Shown: positions 25,698-36,907, counted from the first letter of the stretch. The stretch is DNA of 64,000 nt from Cinnamomum chago (GCA_038049695.1 CP142454.1:91328501-91392500); one strand, 5' to 3'. Translations and numbers: made by a program. The notes: generated by a model from the sequence alone, not told the origin.

Positions 25698-27150
25698 TCA
25701 TGGATAGTACTTCTTAAGAAATTCGCCATTGATGGGCATAAGGCATCAATCACCATCTTGATTAGTTAAACTATAAGAGCCATTAGAGTAGACAGAATTG
25801 ATAACAAATGGTCCCTCCCATTTTTCTGTAAACTTCCCTTTTGATTTATGAGTGATGATCATTGGTCTTTTAACAGCAAGGACCAAATCGCCCCTTTTAA
25901 AGACCCTTTGAAGTACTTTTTTATTAAACGCATTTTCCATTCTAGATTTGTAGATCTCTATGTTTTGACGAGCAATGAGCCTTTCTTTGTCAAGAGATTC
26001 CAATTCTTCTAGCCGTGATTTCGCATTCCCTTCTTCATTCATGCCGCTAGCTAACGCAATTCGGAGTGAAGGGATTTGAATTTCGAGTGGTAGAACAGCT
26101 TCACAGCCATATACGAGTGAGAAAGGTGTAAATTGAGTTGCTCCTCGAACCGTGGTACGATAGGCCCATAGCGCTTCTGGCAATCGTTCTTGCCAATCTC
26201 TTTTGTTTTTAGAGACTATTTTCTCTAACAGTTTGCATATCGTCTTATTGAATGCTTCAGCTAAACCATTGGCTGGTGGGTAATAAGCTGTAGAAGAAAT
26301 ACTTTTGATGTGATATTTCTCACAGAATTTATAAAAATGATGGTCTCGAAACTGCGGTTCATTATCATGGACAAACCTATGCGGGACCCCGAACCTACAT
26401 ATAATGTTGGTTTTGAGAAAGTTAAGAACAACAACGGTCTTAACTTCATTCAAGGCTACTGCTTCAGCCCATTTAGAAAAGTAGTCCGTCACGACAAATA
26501 TGAACCGATGCCCCTTTGATGACGGAGGATTAATCGGCCCAACTATATCCATTCCCCATGCTTCAAATGGCCAGGATGTCACTGAAGGGTGCAAAGGTTC
26601 AGGGGCCCTGTGTATGTAATCAGCATGAAGTTGACAAGCCTTACATCGTTTGGCTAATTCATGTGTATCTTTAATCATGGTTGGCCAATAATAACCCATC
26701 CTTCTAATTCGATCACATAATTTTGGACCCGGTTGATGTGCTCCACATGTTCCACTATGAGTTCCGGTCATGACTTGATCTGCCTCCTGATTTGATAAAC
26801 AACGAAGTAAAATACCATCATATGACTTTCTATATAGAGTTTTGGTATTGACGTCGTAGTAAAATTTAGGAGCCCTCCTTCTTATGCTTGTTCGTTCTTT
26901 TGGGTAATCTGGTAAAATTCCAAACTGCACATAATCAATAAATGGGTCACGCCAATCTCCGATTGCCATTTCGCATACAGAAAGTCCACTTGATTTGACT
27001 AATTGGAATTCGGCAACGGCTTCATGTTTATCTAATGGCGGCAAGATCCTTCTTTCACAAACCAATACTTTAAGGACTTCTCCTTCAGGAAGCGCCATCG
27101 AGGCAGCTAAATCATATAGATGGGCATAAAAAACTTGATGACAAACAGGA
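25698..27150 (-). pseudogene. Ty3-type retrotransposon integrase (3' part of pol), broken
   Basis: This minus-strand segment encodes the integrase part of a Ty3 (Gypsy) polyprotein. In order it shows an HHCC zinc finger (HSGTCGAH ... CKACQLH), a DDE core with Asp in WGMDIVGP, Asp in VHDNEPQF and Glu in NGLAEAFNK, and a C-terminal WEGPFVI (GPY/F-type) module. Integrase inserts retroelement cDNA into the chromosome. The main open part is 25746-27098. A TGA at 25746-25748 interrupts the frame, which continues in phase to MPINGEFLKKYYP and a stop at 25698-25700. Upstream the frame stays readable to about 27150 without RNase H or reverse transcriptase. It lies back to back with the plus-strand gag relic that starts at 27433. 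It may be the displaced end of that same element or part of another. Confidence 0.88.
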
Positions 27151-27432
27151 AATTTGTATGAAAGTTTAGCTCATTTTTAGGCCCAGCGGGACCATCATCA
27201 ATTTATAATCCTACACCCCTTCAGTTTCCGAAGATATAACTGGCCACAAAAAAGTATGATTTCCAAGCTGGATAACCTTGAAATTTATCAATCCACCAAT
27301 AAAAAGTAGATCATCTATTTCTGATGATCCAAATTTTGACAATCAACCCGGTGGGACAACAACTCACTGTTTATTTCTTCTTTTCAGGTTGCATAACATA
27401 AAGTATCTCAAGTTTGTCATCAAGTTTCATCA
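27151..27432. other. Spacer between inverted integrase and plus-strand gag
   Basis: No gene is seen here. The interval ends in a pyrimidine tract with AG (ttcttcttttcag, to 27387), which resembles a 3' splice site just upstream of the ATG at 27433. I found no clear LTR end or primer-binding site, so the 5' boundary of the Ty3 relic is unknown. Confidence 0.4.
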
Positions 27433-29230
27433 ATGACAACCAAGCTTGTCGTCACCTTTGATGATACCAAGTACAAGGCCTACCTAGAGGCCAAAGTCCA
27501 AGCAAGAAACTCCGTGCAAATGATCAAGACCCATGTAAGGACTATAAAGAGAAGGTTTGAAGAGTTGCAAGGAGAAAATGCAGTTTTGGAAAATCAAAAG
27601 TTTGCTTTCTCCAAAACTCATGAAGTGTCAAAAGAAGGAAAAGTCCCTCATTTTCAAGTTGATCAGCTAGCTAATGGTCAGCAAGTTCACAAAGGGTTAG
27701 AAAACTACCAAGTTCCAATGGACATGCAAGGGATGTCCAACCATGGAGTTGATTGTCAGTTAGCTAACTCTCACCAAACTCCATCAACATATCAATTTCA
27801 AAATAAAGTATGTTTGAATGGATCCAAGTTTAATCAATCCATTAAATTCCAATCAAATATAAAATGTCAAATGAAAAATGACGAAGATAATTTTGTAGTC
27901 CCATGCACCCACACCTGCCCCACAAGAGCAGTACGGTTTACGGGTCATGGATGCTCGAAAATGAAACAAAAGACCCTTGTATCTTGCACTTACCCCACCA
28001 GAGTGATAAGAAAGACTAGAACTTGGGATGATGTTACCAGGTCCCATCCTAGTGCTTACCCCACCAAAGTGGCTAAGCCTGGCTGGACACAACAGCCTGG
28101 GAAGACTTCAGTGTGGGACCGATTGTCTATACCCATTGAAAATGCTTTCGAGCCTCTCACCTTGCTTAAGGGAAAGAATGTGATAATGGGTGAAAAGGCC
28201 CCGCAGCGACCCCTAAGAAAATGAGAGGTCCTTTAGTTGTCAAATTTTCACCGGGCTCAAATGATCCCCGAATGGTGACAAGAAAAAACATGCTAGCGGA
28301 ATTTAAACCTCGAAGTAAAAAGGATGATTATGACTTTGTTGCAAAGAAGCAGATGGTCCGACCTCGAGTTTTATCCAAGAGCTATTAAAAAAGAATTAAC
28401 AAACGAGTCAACTCAAGGGGGAATCCACCTATGCAGACTCAATCCCTTCACCAAGTCAAGCAAGACAAAGCTCATCATTATGCCAAAAGGGCTAAGGCAA
28501 AAAGGAGAATTGATCCAACCCAAGTCGAAATTATGGAGCGACCTTCAAATGATGCCGCAACTCAACTGATTGTAAAGCTTAAAGAAAAGACACCATCTGA
28601 TGAGATAAGCGTACAAATAGCATGCCAACGGGCATCTAAAAAGAAAAGAAGAGCGGCCCATAAGGCCCATGAATTTAAGATCGCACCCATGTGGATCCCC
28701 AAAGAGCCCAAAGAATCAGTTATGTCGGTCAATATGGTTAGAAAGGTAAGAAAAATAAAGAATCATCGGCCTATGCTAAGGAAATGGTGGATTTATTCGA
28801 CACCTAGCGGCCGCAAACAAGGAGTGTCACGACTGCCAAAGGAAGGAAGGTAACAAAAAAAGATCACATTTGTGACTCAAGTAGTTCACAAGGATCATCT
28901 AATGAACAGGCACCAAGAACATTGGGAGTATTAGGCGAGCTCACAGGTCTTCTCTCATCAGAATCAAGTGTAGCTCCTGTCTATGTGACAAGCCAAGAGG
29001 GTAATCTAGAGTTCTCAGAGTCAAATCCCACGCCAAGTTTCATGCAATATGTCCAGGATACAAACAAACGATTTGAAGAGATGATGACAATGATGATCAC
29101 TCTTCAAACGCAGATTAACAAAAAGGAGTCCGGATGACAATCTTGCAATGATCACAATAGACGTGATCAAAGAGATAATCATGATCATGATATGGACCAT
29201 AATAATGACGAAGAAGAGTTGAGCAAAACC
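27433..29230 (+). pseudogene. Ty3 relic piece 1: N-terminal gag-like region
   Basis: The first frame (27433-28224, 263 codons) starts at MTTKLVVTFDDTKYKAYLEA. It is basic and Gln/Asn-rich, without a named domain. A frameshift near 28200 moves to a second frame (from 28221) that has a TAA near 28386 and runs on to 28853. Another shift near 28850 leads to the frame containing 28922-29137, which meets a TGA but stays readable (NDEEELSKT-like acidic end) to the insertion point. In plant Ty3 elements this region lies N-terminal to the capsid. Assignment to gag rests mainly on phase continuity with piece 2, since the sequence itself is not diagnostic. Confidence 0.7.
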
Positions 29231-30302
29231 TGTTAGGAATTTTGTATTTGCAATTTGATGGATGCATTTGCACTTTAGCATCATTTGTATTCTCACACTT
29301 GCATTGTTTTAGAAAACCTTGAAATCTAGTTTTATACATGCATAGCTTTTAAGATTTGGAAAAGTATTTGTTTTATGCATGTTTTGGTTCAAAACTTGGA
29401 TGCATTGGTTTTATAATCCAAACTCTTTTGAAAACCTATTTCCTTGTGCATTATATTTGGAAAATCATCTTGTGAATTTAGGTTTGAGCTTTGCATACAT
29501 TTCTCACAAAAAGAATCATTTGTGTATGCAATTTCACTTGAAAAGAGTTTTTACAAATCAAGCTAGTCTATGGTTTTAAAGTTTTCAAATCTTTTTAGGC
29601 TTTGTGTTTTTCATGTTTTTAAACATCTTAGAATGTCTTAAAACATGTTATTTAAGCTTGATTGAGTGGCCCAAAGATCCCTCAAAGAAATACTTTGAAA
29701 TGGAAAAAAGTTGGATTTTTGGCCCCAGGGACTCGCCCGGCAGTGTCGCCGGTCGACCGAGACCTGTGTCTCGGTCGACCGAGGACACTGCAGGGTGACT
29801 GAGCCCTGAAGCCCCAACGGTAACTTTTATGACCGTTGTGCTTTCTCGGTCGACCGAGGCCCCTTTGCCGGTCGACCGAGGACTAGCCGTTGGCAACTTT
29901 TTGGCTATAAAGTCCATTTATTTCCAACCTTTTTCAAGGCTTGAAACTTGAACCTTTGAGACCATTTTGGAGCCATTGGAAGGGGATGAAGTTGGAAAGG
30001 CTAGGAGGTCTTTAGGAGAGCTAAAGCTTGGGATTAATGAGTTAAACCTCCAAGTAAGCTCTACCTTTATTAATCATAGTTATGTGCTTTGTTTAAACTA
30101 TTGGTATATGATATTTAGCATAATAACTATGATGTGTTGAATCCATTCTTCTTCTAATCTTTGGTCTAATTAAGATTGGATTCTTCACCTTTGTTTTCAA
30201 TCCAAGTTGTTAACTTTTTAAATCATGCTTAGACAAAATCTTTGTTTTTTCTTTCATAACATGATCCATATACTTGGTTGAATCTTTGGTTGTTGTTTTC
30301 CA
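29231..30302 (+). repeat. Left arm A: first ~1.07 kb of the LTR, direct
   Basis: The arm begins TGTTAGGAATTTTG and is the mirror of 30350-31421. Paired coordinates sum to 60652 at the outer end, at the TATA box and near tacttggttg, so the arms carry no net indel and only scattered mismatches. It holds four ggtcgaccg palindromic boxes (about 29750-29880) and a TATAAAG at 29906-29912, the likely LTR promoter. Similarity to the inverted arm fades after about 30302. Confidence 0.92.
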
Positions 30303-30349
30303 TCATAAGAACATCTCTCTCAAAATTAATTTTACTAATGCTTAAATGA

Positions 30350-31421
30350 ATGAGAACAACAAGCAATGTTTCAACCAAGTAAAAGACTCATGCTATGAAA
30401 GAAAAAACAAAGATTTTGTCTAAGCATGATTTAAAAAGTTAACAACTTGGATTGAAAACAAAGGTGAAGAATCCAATCTTAATTAGACCAAAGATTAGAA
30501 GAAGAATGGATTCAACACATCATAGTTATTATGCTAAATATCATATACCAATAGTTTAAACAAAGCACATAACTATGATTAATAAAGGTAGAGCTTACTT
30601 GGAGGTTTAACTCATTAATCCCAAGCTTTAGCTCTCCTAAAGACCTCCTAGCCTTTCCAACTTCATCCCCTTCCAATGGCTCCAAAATGGTCTCAAAGGT
30701 TCAAGTTTCAAGCCTTGAAAAAGGTTGGAAATGAATGGACTTTATAGCCAAAAAGTTGCCAACGGCTAGTCCTCGGTCGACCGGCAAAGGGGTCTCGGTC
30801 GACCGAGAAAGCACAACGGTCATAAAAGTTACCGTTGGGGCTTCAGGGCTCAGTCACCCTGCAGTGTCCTCGGTCGACCGAGACACAGGTCTCGGTCGAC
30901 CGGCGACACTGCCGGGCGAGTCCCTGGGGCCAAAAATCCAACTTTTTTCCATTTCAAAGTATTTCTTTGAGGGATCTTTGGGCCACTCAATCAAGCTTAA
31001 ATAACATGTTTTAAGACATTCTAAGATGTTTAAAAACATGAAAAACACAAAGCCTAAAAAGATTTGAAAACTTTAAAACCATAGACTAGCTTGATTTGTA
31101 AAAACTCTTTTCAAGTGAAATTGCATACACAAATGATTCTTTTTGTGAGAAATGTATGCAAAGCTCAAACCTAAATTCACAAGATGATTTTCCAAATATA
31201 ATGCACAAGGAAATAGGTTTTCAAAAGAGTTTGGATTATAAAACCAATGCATCCAAGTTTTGAACCAAAACATGCATAAAACAAATACTTTTCCAAATCT
31301 TAAAAGCTATGCATGTATAAAACTAGATTTCAAGGTTTTCTAAAACAATGCAAGTGTGAGAATACAAATGATGCTAAAGTGAAAATGCATCCATCAAATT
31401 GCAAATACAAAATTCCTAACA
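30350..31421 (-). repeat. Inverted arm A': first ~1.07 kb of the LTR, reversed
   Basis: Reverse complement of 29231-30302, ending ...attcctaaca at 31421. The inner end differs from the left arm (minus-strand gagtcttttacttggttgaa against gatccatatacttggttgaa), so the arms derive from two slightly different LTR copies. About 47 bp separate the arms, centred on aaaattaatttt. A polypurine tract follows directly at 31422 as expected for a 3' LTR in minus orientation. Confidence 0.92.
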
Positions 31422-31865
31422 ATCTCCCCCTTTGCAATTTGATGGCAACTTACTCATCATTGAAATAACACACCAAGTCTTCAGCTCCCCCTAAGCTGGA
31501 CAAGTCTTGAAATCTTCTTGGATGCTTCTTCTCATAGCTTGGGCTCTTGGGCTTCAATCTTCATGATGCTTGGTGCTTGATCATTCTTCAAGCTTTCTCT
31601 TCTTCTTTCCTCCTTTATGACCAAGCATCTTCTTTAGCTCCAAGCTTTCTTTCTTCTATTTGCTCTCCCCCTTTGACCATGCCTCTTTCTCCCCTTTGGC
31701 AAGGTATGCATTCTCTCCCCTTGTAGAAGATCATACACAACTCTCCTTAGGAAGCTTGGACATTCTCTTCACCCTTTGAGAACTTGAATTCTTTCTCCCC
31801 CTTTGATGGATAGGAGATCTTCGAGTACTTGAACTCTCGAACTCTCTCCCCCTTTGACATTAAAT
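31422..31865 (-). promoter_or_regulatory. Cluster of polypurine tracts upstream of the 3' LTR
   Basis: On the minus strand CAAAGGGGGAGA-type tracts occur next to the LTR at 31422-31434 and again near 31668, 31690 (a shorter G run), 31795 and 31848. The polypurine tract primes plus-strand DNA synthesis during reverse transcription. Several tracts in the last few hundred bases before the 3' LTR are a known hallmark of Sireviruses. Confidence 0.8.
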
Positions 31866-33865
31866 TGCAAAGGTACCTACACACATGAAATAAGGAAAAT
31901 ACCTTTAGTAGCACCTGTTAACAAATGAAATCGAAAATGAAATACATAACAGGCTATCATGTATGGAAGTTATCTCTAAGGGCTCAAAGGCAATCCCAGG
32001 GTCAATTTGATCAAAACTAATACTTCCTATGAAGGTTTACACTCCCCCTCAATCCATTCTCTTCTTTTGTCAAGCTTTTGACAAGATATAACTATTAGAT
32101 TCAAGAAGTAGATGGTTTAACCAAGTGAGGGTCAACTTCAAGGAAAGGATTAGGTTCATTTAACTATAAGGCTCATATGATCAAATTACCAAAAGAGAGC
32201 TAGGTCAAGGAGAAAAGCAATCACATGGATACCAATTGGAAAAACAAAGAATACCAATTGAGATTTAAGGATATGACTATTAAATCAATCACTCTAAAAT
32301 GGATTTAAAAATATAACTATTAGGAAAAATCCAAATTAGAGCTATCCATGAAGCAATGGGGTTTACTCAAACATAGCATCAATCAATATAACTTGTGAAA
32401 ATCATATGCTATGTAAGGTTTTGAACTCATTTCATTCAATCAATAAATATGACTATTAAAGAGCAAGATGAGTGAAATGAAATTCAAACATGAAGCCTAC
32501 CTCAACAATTAACCAACCAATATTATGAACACATAAACATGGTGGTCATGAGATTTACCTATGAGAGCAAGAGAGGTGGCAACATGAACATTATGATGCT
32601 AATGGTGTGTGACATGGAACAAATATATTACTATCAAGTTTAGTCCAATGCACACAAGGTCTATCACATACACAAGATAAGATATCAATTGGATATGAAA
32701 TCAATGGAAAGTTATACCAAATGAAACCAATTGAATATGACAACATGATTAAAAGCAAGGATGTGACAAACCCAAAATCCCATCAAGCATCATAAATGCA
32801 TATTCATCACTTTTAAGGATATAACTATTGAGCATAGTGATGAACTAGGCAAATTGCAATGCAAAAGGATATGACTTGGTAAAGCATGCAATTTCCAAAG
32901 TGACTAAATCATATGAATTCAACATCTAAGATATCCATCAAACATATAGAAATATGAGAAATGGGTTTCAAAGAGTTTCATATGATTAAGAACACTACTT
33001 ATGAAGTTGAAACATGTACAAAGATGACACCAAGAAAATCTACATGAATCAACATCATAACCATCCATAAAGATATGACTATAAGGCTTAGAGGATGGAT
33101 TTGGGTTCTAGTATGGTTTCTACAAATATAACTAAGATCACAACCATACATGGAACCAAAAGTCATTTGCATATAAAAAGAATGTAAATAAACAAGCAAG
33201 GATGCAAACAACATACATTTCCATTTCTAAGATAATGAAACCAAAAGAAAAGGAAATGAGAACATGGAACATGCTTTGATGAATATGACTAATGATGTTA
33301 TAGAGCATTTCCATTCAAACAATCTTCAAATCATTTTGAAAAACAAAATCCAACAATGAGCATAAAAAGAATGATTTTGAAGATCAATTTTCAACATTGT
33401 ATTTTAAAAGATATAACTTAATTGAAACACATACAAGTTGATTTTTCAAAACAATGTTCTCCATATAAAAGTATAACTTAGAAATCCATGGAAAACTTAA
33501 GTTGATTCAAATCATTTGTTCAAAAAATATTACTATGACATCTACACAAAAGATTTTGCAACAACAATTGATCATGAATAAATTAGCTATGAAAGCTTTT
33601 AAAAACACAATCAATTAATCATGTAGAAATGCAATGCAAAACTTATGAGTGCAAAAAGCAAATCAAACATGAAGAATTTATAATCAAAAGATTTTGAAAA
33701 CCATGACATGTAACTTGGAATGGTGCATGAAAACAAAATCAAATGATTATAAAGAAACAATGCATTTTAATAAATGTAACTATATAGAAACAAAATGCAA
33801 AGCAACATGACCAACAAAGTGATTTAACTTAAAAAGAATAGGTTGGTCAATGAGGGTTCAAGGCC
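31866..33865 (-). other. Noncoding interior with a recurring atataactatta motif
   Basis: No coding frame is credible here. The plus strand is A-rich and carries about 15 copies of an (a/g)atat(a/g)actatta-like word, for example at about 32086, 32270, 32314, 32447, 32815, 32867, 33064, 33123, 33407 and 33466, irregularly spaced by 45-350 bp. The stretch occupies the place of pol in a complete element. Confidence 0.7.
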
Positions 33866-35455
33866 CTAAGGTTTGTTTAGGTAAATAACTTTAGGAATCC
33901 ACCTAAGGTCTTGAGAGGGTTGAACTTTGAGGTCTTGTTTGGAATTCTCACCAACTAAAGGAGATTTAACTTGATAAATTTTCAATTTGAACTTATCACC
34001 ATGATATTTAGATTTCACTAAATTTAGCTTAGATTGGTGATTAGTCTTTTGATGTTGGTGAGTTTTCTTCTTAGGGGATTGATTCATTTTTCTTTTCTTC
34101 TTATTTTCTCCCTTTCTTTGACTTTTGAAATTTAGATTTAACTTTGTAATTTTCTTCAAAAGTTCTTTCATGTTTTGACTTAAGGGAGGTAGGTTGAGAA
34201 GCTTTTTGTTAATAGATTCTTTTAAACTTGGTTTGACTTGTTTAACCTTTTTAGAATCTATCTTTGGAGACTCCATTTTAAGAGATTTAACTTGTTTAGT
34301 CATTTTGGAGTCTTTCTTGATTTTTAGTGTCTTACCCTTCATATGTTTTGATTTTCCATTTTTTATCTCAAAGATGGGTTTAGACACATGGCTTCTTTTT
34401 CTTAGTTTGCACTCAAATGTAAAATGCCCTTCAATGCCACAATAATTACATTTTGTTTTGGGCAAAGGAGAAAGAGTGCTAGAGAATGAGGACTCACCTT
34501 TCACAAAAGTGTTGGTGAATTTAGGGTCATATGACAAATTCCTATTAAATCCAAGACCCGTCCTATCTCCATGAGATTTACCCAATTTAAATAATTTTTC
34601 AAGTCTTTCTTCACTTTGGGTAAACTTGCACTCATGCTTTTGTTTATATCCTTCAAGTTGAGTGACTTTGGTTATAAGGATTGAATTTTCATGTTTGACT
34701 TTAGAAAGCTCATTCTCAATTTCCTTATAATTGCTTAGCTCTTCATTGGCATGTTTTAATTCATGTTTTAGTTCATTAACAACTTTAGATCCAAGTTCTT
34801 GAGTTTTTAAATTACTTTGAGCATTAGACAAATTTTCATTGGAAATTGTCAACTTGGATTTTAAATAGTTAATGTTTTCATCTTGTCTTTTAATTGTATC
34901 TCTTAGGTTCAAATTTTCATTTTTAAGCTCATTACAATTTATCTTAATCTCATTTAATTCATCTTGAGCATTAGATAAATTTTCCTTAGAGATAGTCAAT
35001 TTAGATTCAAGATTGTTAAAGTCTTTACCTTGCCTTAGTAATTGATCTCTTAGTTTTAGATTTTCCTTATTGACATTTTCATAACCCATCTTTAATTCTT
35101 TTAGTTCATCTTGAATGTTGGATAGGTTATTTAAAGAGATCATGAACTTAGAGTCTAGACATTTTATTACTTCTTCTTTCTCTCTAAGTTCATCTTTTGA
35201 AGAGGCTAGCTCTTTGTTTAGTCTATTTGATTCTTCTTTTAGACTTTTATTTCTCTTATCAAGCTTTGAAGATAATGTATATAATTCATTATAGGCTTGT
35301 TGAAGATCATCTTCATCATACTCATTTTCTTCCTCTTTTGAGTCAAATTGATATTCATTTAAGTGAGGGTTTGAATCTCCAATAGAAGGAAGAATGAGGG
35401 GTCTAGAAGAATCTACAAAGTCTAGCATAGTGGAGTCCATTCTAATGATTTTCAA
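33866..35455 (-). CDS. Retrotransposon Gag: coiled coil plus zinc knuckle
   Basis: The 529-codon frame is uninterrupted. Residues about 45-280 form a long Leu/Glu/Lys/Asn-rich coiled coil with an internal near-repeat (SNAQDELNE, SNAQSNLK and SNIQDELKE contexts). A single CCHC zinc knuckle (CNYCGIEGHFTFEC) lies near residue 340, followed by a very basic Lys/Ser tail and an ending DLRWIPKVIYLNKP that resembles the stretch before protease in copia polyproteins. Gag packages the RNA genome in cytoplasmic particles, and the knuckle binds nucleic acid. The usual N-terminal capsid (UBN2-like) part is not obvious, so the frame may be a 5'-shortened gag. Lack of stops, unlike the host Ty3 relic, suggests fairly recent activity or trans-mobilisation. 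The start at 35455 is the first in-frame ATG after the primer site; a later Met at residue 6 is also possible. Confidence 0.8.
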   Translation of the reverse strand: MKIIRMDSTMLDFVDSSRPLILPSIGDSNPHLNEYQFDSKEEENEYDEDDLQQAYNELYTLSSKLDKRNKSLKEESNRLNKELASSKDELREKEEVIKCLDSKFMISLNNLSNIQDELKELKMGYENVNKENLKLRDQLLRQGKDFNNLESKLTISKENLSNAQDELNEIKINCNELKNENLNLRDTIKRQDENINYLKSKLTISNENLSNAQSNLKTQELGSKVVNELKHELKHANEELSNYKEIENELSKVKHENSILITKVTQLEGYKQKHECKFTQSEERLEKLFKLGKSHGDRTGLGFNRNLSYDPKFTNTFVKGESSFSSTLSPLPKTKCNYCGIEGHFTFECKLRKRSHVSKPIFEIKNGKSKHMKGKTLKIKKDSKMTKQVKSLKMESPKIDSKKVKQVKPSLKESINKKLLNLPPLSQNMKELLKKITKLNLNFKSQRKGENKKKRKMNQSPKKKTHQHQKTNHQSKLNLVKSKYHGDKFKLKIYQVKSPLVGENSKQDLKVQPSQDLRWIPKVIYLNKP

Positions 35456-35540
35456 ATAAGCACTACTCTAGGGTTTTAACTCTAGGTTTTTACACCTAAT
35501 CAAGAGTTCCAAACACTTGATCCTATAAGATAGAGCACGA

Positions 35541-35554
35541 GGCTCTGATACCAA
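35541..35554 (-). promoter_or_regulatory. Primer-binding site for initiator tRNA-Met
   Basis: The minus strand reads ATTGGTATCAGAGCC directly after the LTR end CTTTCA. TGGTATCAGAGC complements the 3' end of plant initiator tRNA-Met, the usual primer for Ty1/copia minus-strand DNA synthesis. It fixes the element's orientation. Confidence 0.92.
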
Positions 35555-35555
35555 T

Positions 35556-35708
35556 TGAAAGTCCACGAGGATCCTAACCCTAGAGGGGGGGGGGGTGAGT
35601 AGGGTGAGCTACAATTGTGACCAATTTAAACTAATTTAAATTGGTCACAATTGTAGCTCACCCTACTCACCCCCCCCCCTCTAGGGTTAGGATCCTCGTG
35701 GACTTTCA
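35556..35708. repeat. Right foldback B'/B: ~75 bp LTR end with its inverted copy
   Basis: The segment is an almost perfect palindrome, tgaaagtccacgaggatcct ... aggatcctcgtggactttca, differing mainly in homopolymer length (11 G against 10 C). The centre near 35632 is AT-rich (aatttaaactaatttaaatt). The right half matches the end of the solo LTR at 36908-38837. Confidence 0.92.
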
Positions 35709-36907
35709 AAACCCGAGTCACGATTGAAGCAATCCAAAAGATGATTGAAAATGCCACTGAGGGGGTAACATCATCCAAAAAAGGATCAAACCCACGTTAT
35801 CCAGCCTGGATGGATGACGAGCCATTTCCACCTAAATTCAAGCAGCCTCGTTTGCAACCATATGATGGAAGTACTTCATCTTATCAGCATCTATGCCCCT
35901 TCAAGGTTTTGACTGGAGAGATATCTAATAATGACGCATTAAAAATCTGATTGTTCACCAGTACATTGAAAGGAACAACCTTCGATTGGTATAAAAAGCT
36001 ACCAAGCGGTTCCATAAAGTCATGGAAGGATATAGAACAAAAGTTTACTGATCATTTTTTCGATGCCGACAGTTCAGTGACTACAGCTCGCTTATGTACA
36101 GAAAAACAAGGCAAAGAAGAATCGGTGACTGCCTTTATCAAAAATGGCAAGCTTTGTCATTTAAATGTCTGGAAAACCTTTCACATGAGTCCTTGACGGA
36201 CATGTGTAGGACAAACTTGCATTCAAAAACAAGGGCTAAGTTGGTCGGAAATAAAGCAAAAGACCTTGGTGAGTTGTTAGAAGCAGCAATAGAAGCTGAA
36301 ACAATCATTAAAGATCGAGAAATATAAAAGAAATATACCAGGAAGATTGAACCACCAAAAAGTGGGGGCAAAAATAAAGAAGCTATGGCAGTTCAAGTAG
36401 CTTCACCCCTTGACTCAAGGAAACTCGAAAATAATCAGAAGAGAGATAATGAGGACCAAAACAAGATGAAGAGAAGTCAAACTTTAAAAGAAAGAATGTC
36501 TCGAGAATATGATTTTGCTATTGAAGATTTTGAGTCAATTTTTCATACTCTCCTAAAAAATGATAAAATCAAGCTTCCGCCATGCAAAAGACCAGAAGAA
36601 GGCAAAACAAATGACCCAAAGTATTGCATATACCACATGGTCATAAGTCATGGTATAAAAGACTGCTAGGTCTTTAAGAATAAGGTCCAGGAGTTAGTTG
36701 ACAATGGGATCATCACCTTGGCTAAAGAAGACAAGAAGGTGACAACTAACTTGGTGTCTGTTCACTTTGGAAGTTTCAAATAACCAGTTAGAATTCCCAC
36801 TGTGTAAGAAGAAGAGGGAGATGTCGAGTTTCGCTTGGTAAACCCATTGGAAAGTAGGGATGGATTAGTTCCAGTAGAAATGCCAAATGGTGTGATGATG
36901 TGGGTCC
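35709..36907 (+). pseudogene. Ty3 relic piece 2: capsid (gag) region and zinc-finger-like motif
   Basis: This is the recognisable gag core. It reads FKQPRLQPYDGSTSSYQHL, then STLKGTTFDWYKKLPSGSI and W..IEQKFTDHF, typical of the plant Ty3 retrotransposon capsid. It has a TGA at about 35948 in a position where related gags have Arg (CGA to TGA), a frameshift near 36140, a TAA near 36326, and a stop after a degenerate knuckle (CIYHMVISHGIKDC) near 36668. The frame then continues to the solo LTR. Capsid proteins assemble the virus-like particle. The decay shows that this copy is no longer functional. Confidence 0.85.

Larger units (their letters stand above)
29231..35708 (-). mobile_element. Gag-only Sirevirus-like LTR element with palindromic ends (TSD AAACC)
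   Basis: The element is bounded by TGTTAGG at 29231 and CTTTCA at 35708, with AAACC at 29226-29230 and 35709-35713. The internal region lies in minus orientation: primer-binding site at 35541-35553, gag at 35455-33866, noncoding DNA, then several polypurine tracts ending at 31422. Both LTRs are abnormal. At the left, the first ~1.07 kb of the LTR (A) is followed by its own inverted copy. At the right, the last ~75 bp (B) are preceded by their inverted copy. The order is A, A', internal', B', B, where ' means inverted. No protease, integrase or reverse transcriptase is present, so it resembles a gag-only (TR-GAG type) element that would rely on partner enzymes. Repeated AAAGGGGGAGA tracts, palindromic LTR boxes and a coiled-coil gag fit the Sirevirus branch of Ty1/copia. 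Confidence 0.9.

Noticed and set aside
26310..26519. Plus-strand ORF across the Ty3 integrase
   Set aside because: Antisense shadow; the minus strand has the full set of integrase motifs.
29648..31004. Two identical 89-codon ORFs in opposite orientation
   Set aside because: They are the two arms of the LTR palindrome and lie over the ggtcgaccg boxes and TATA box; no protein family is seen.
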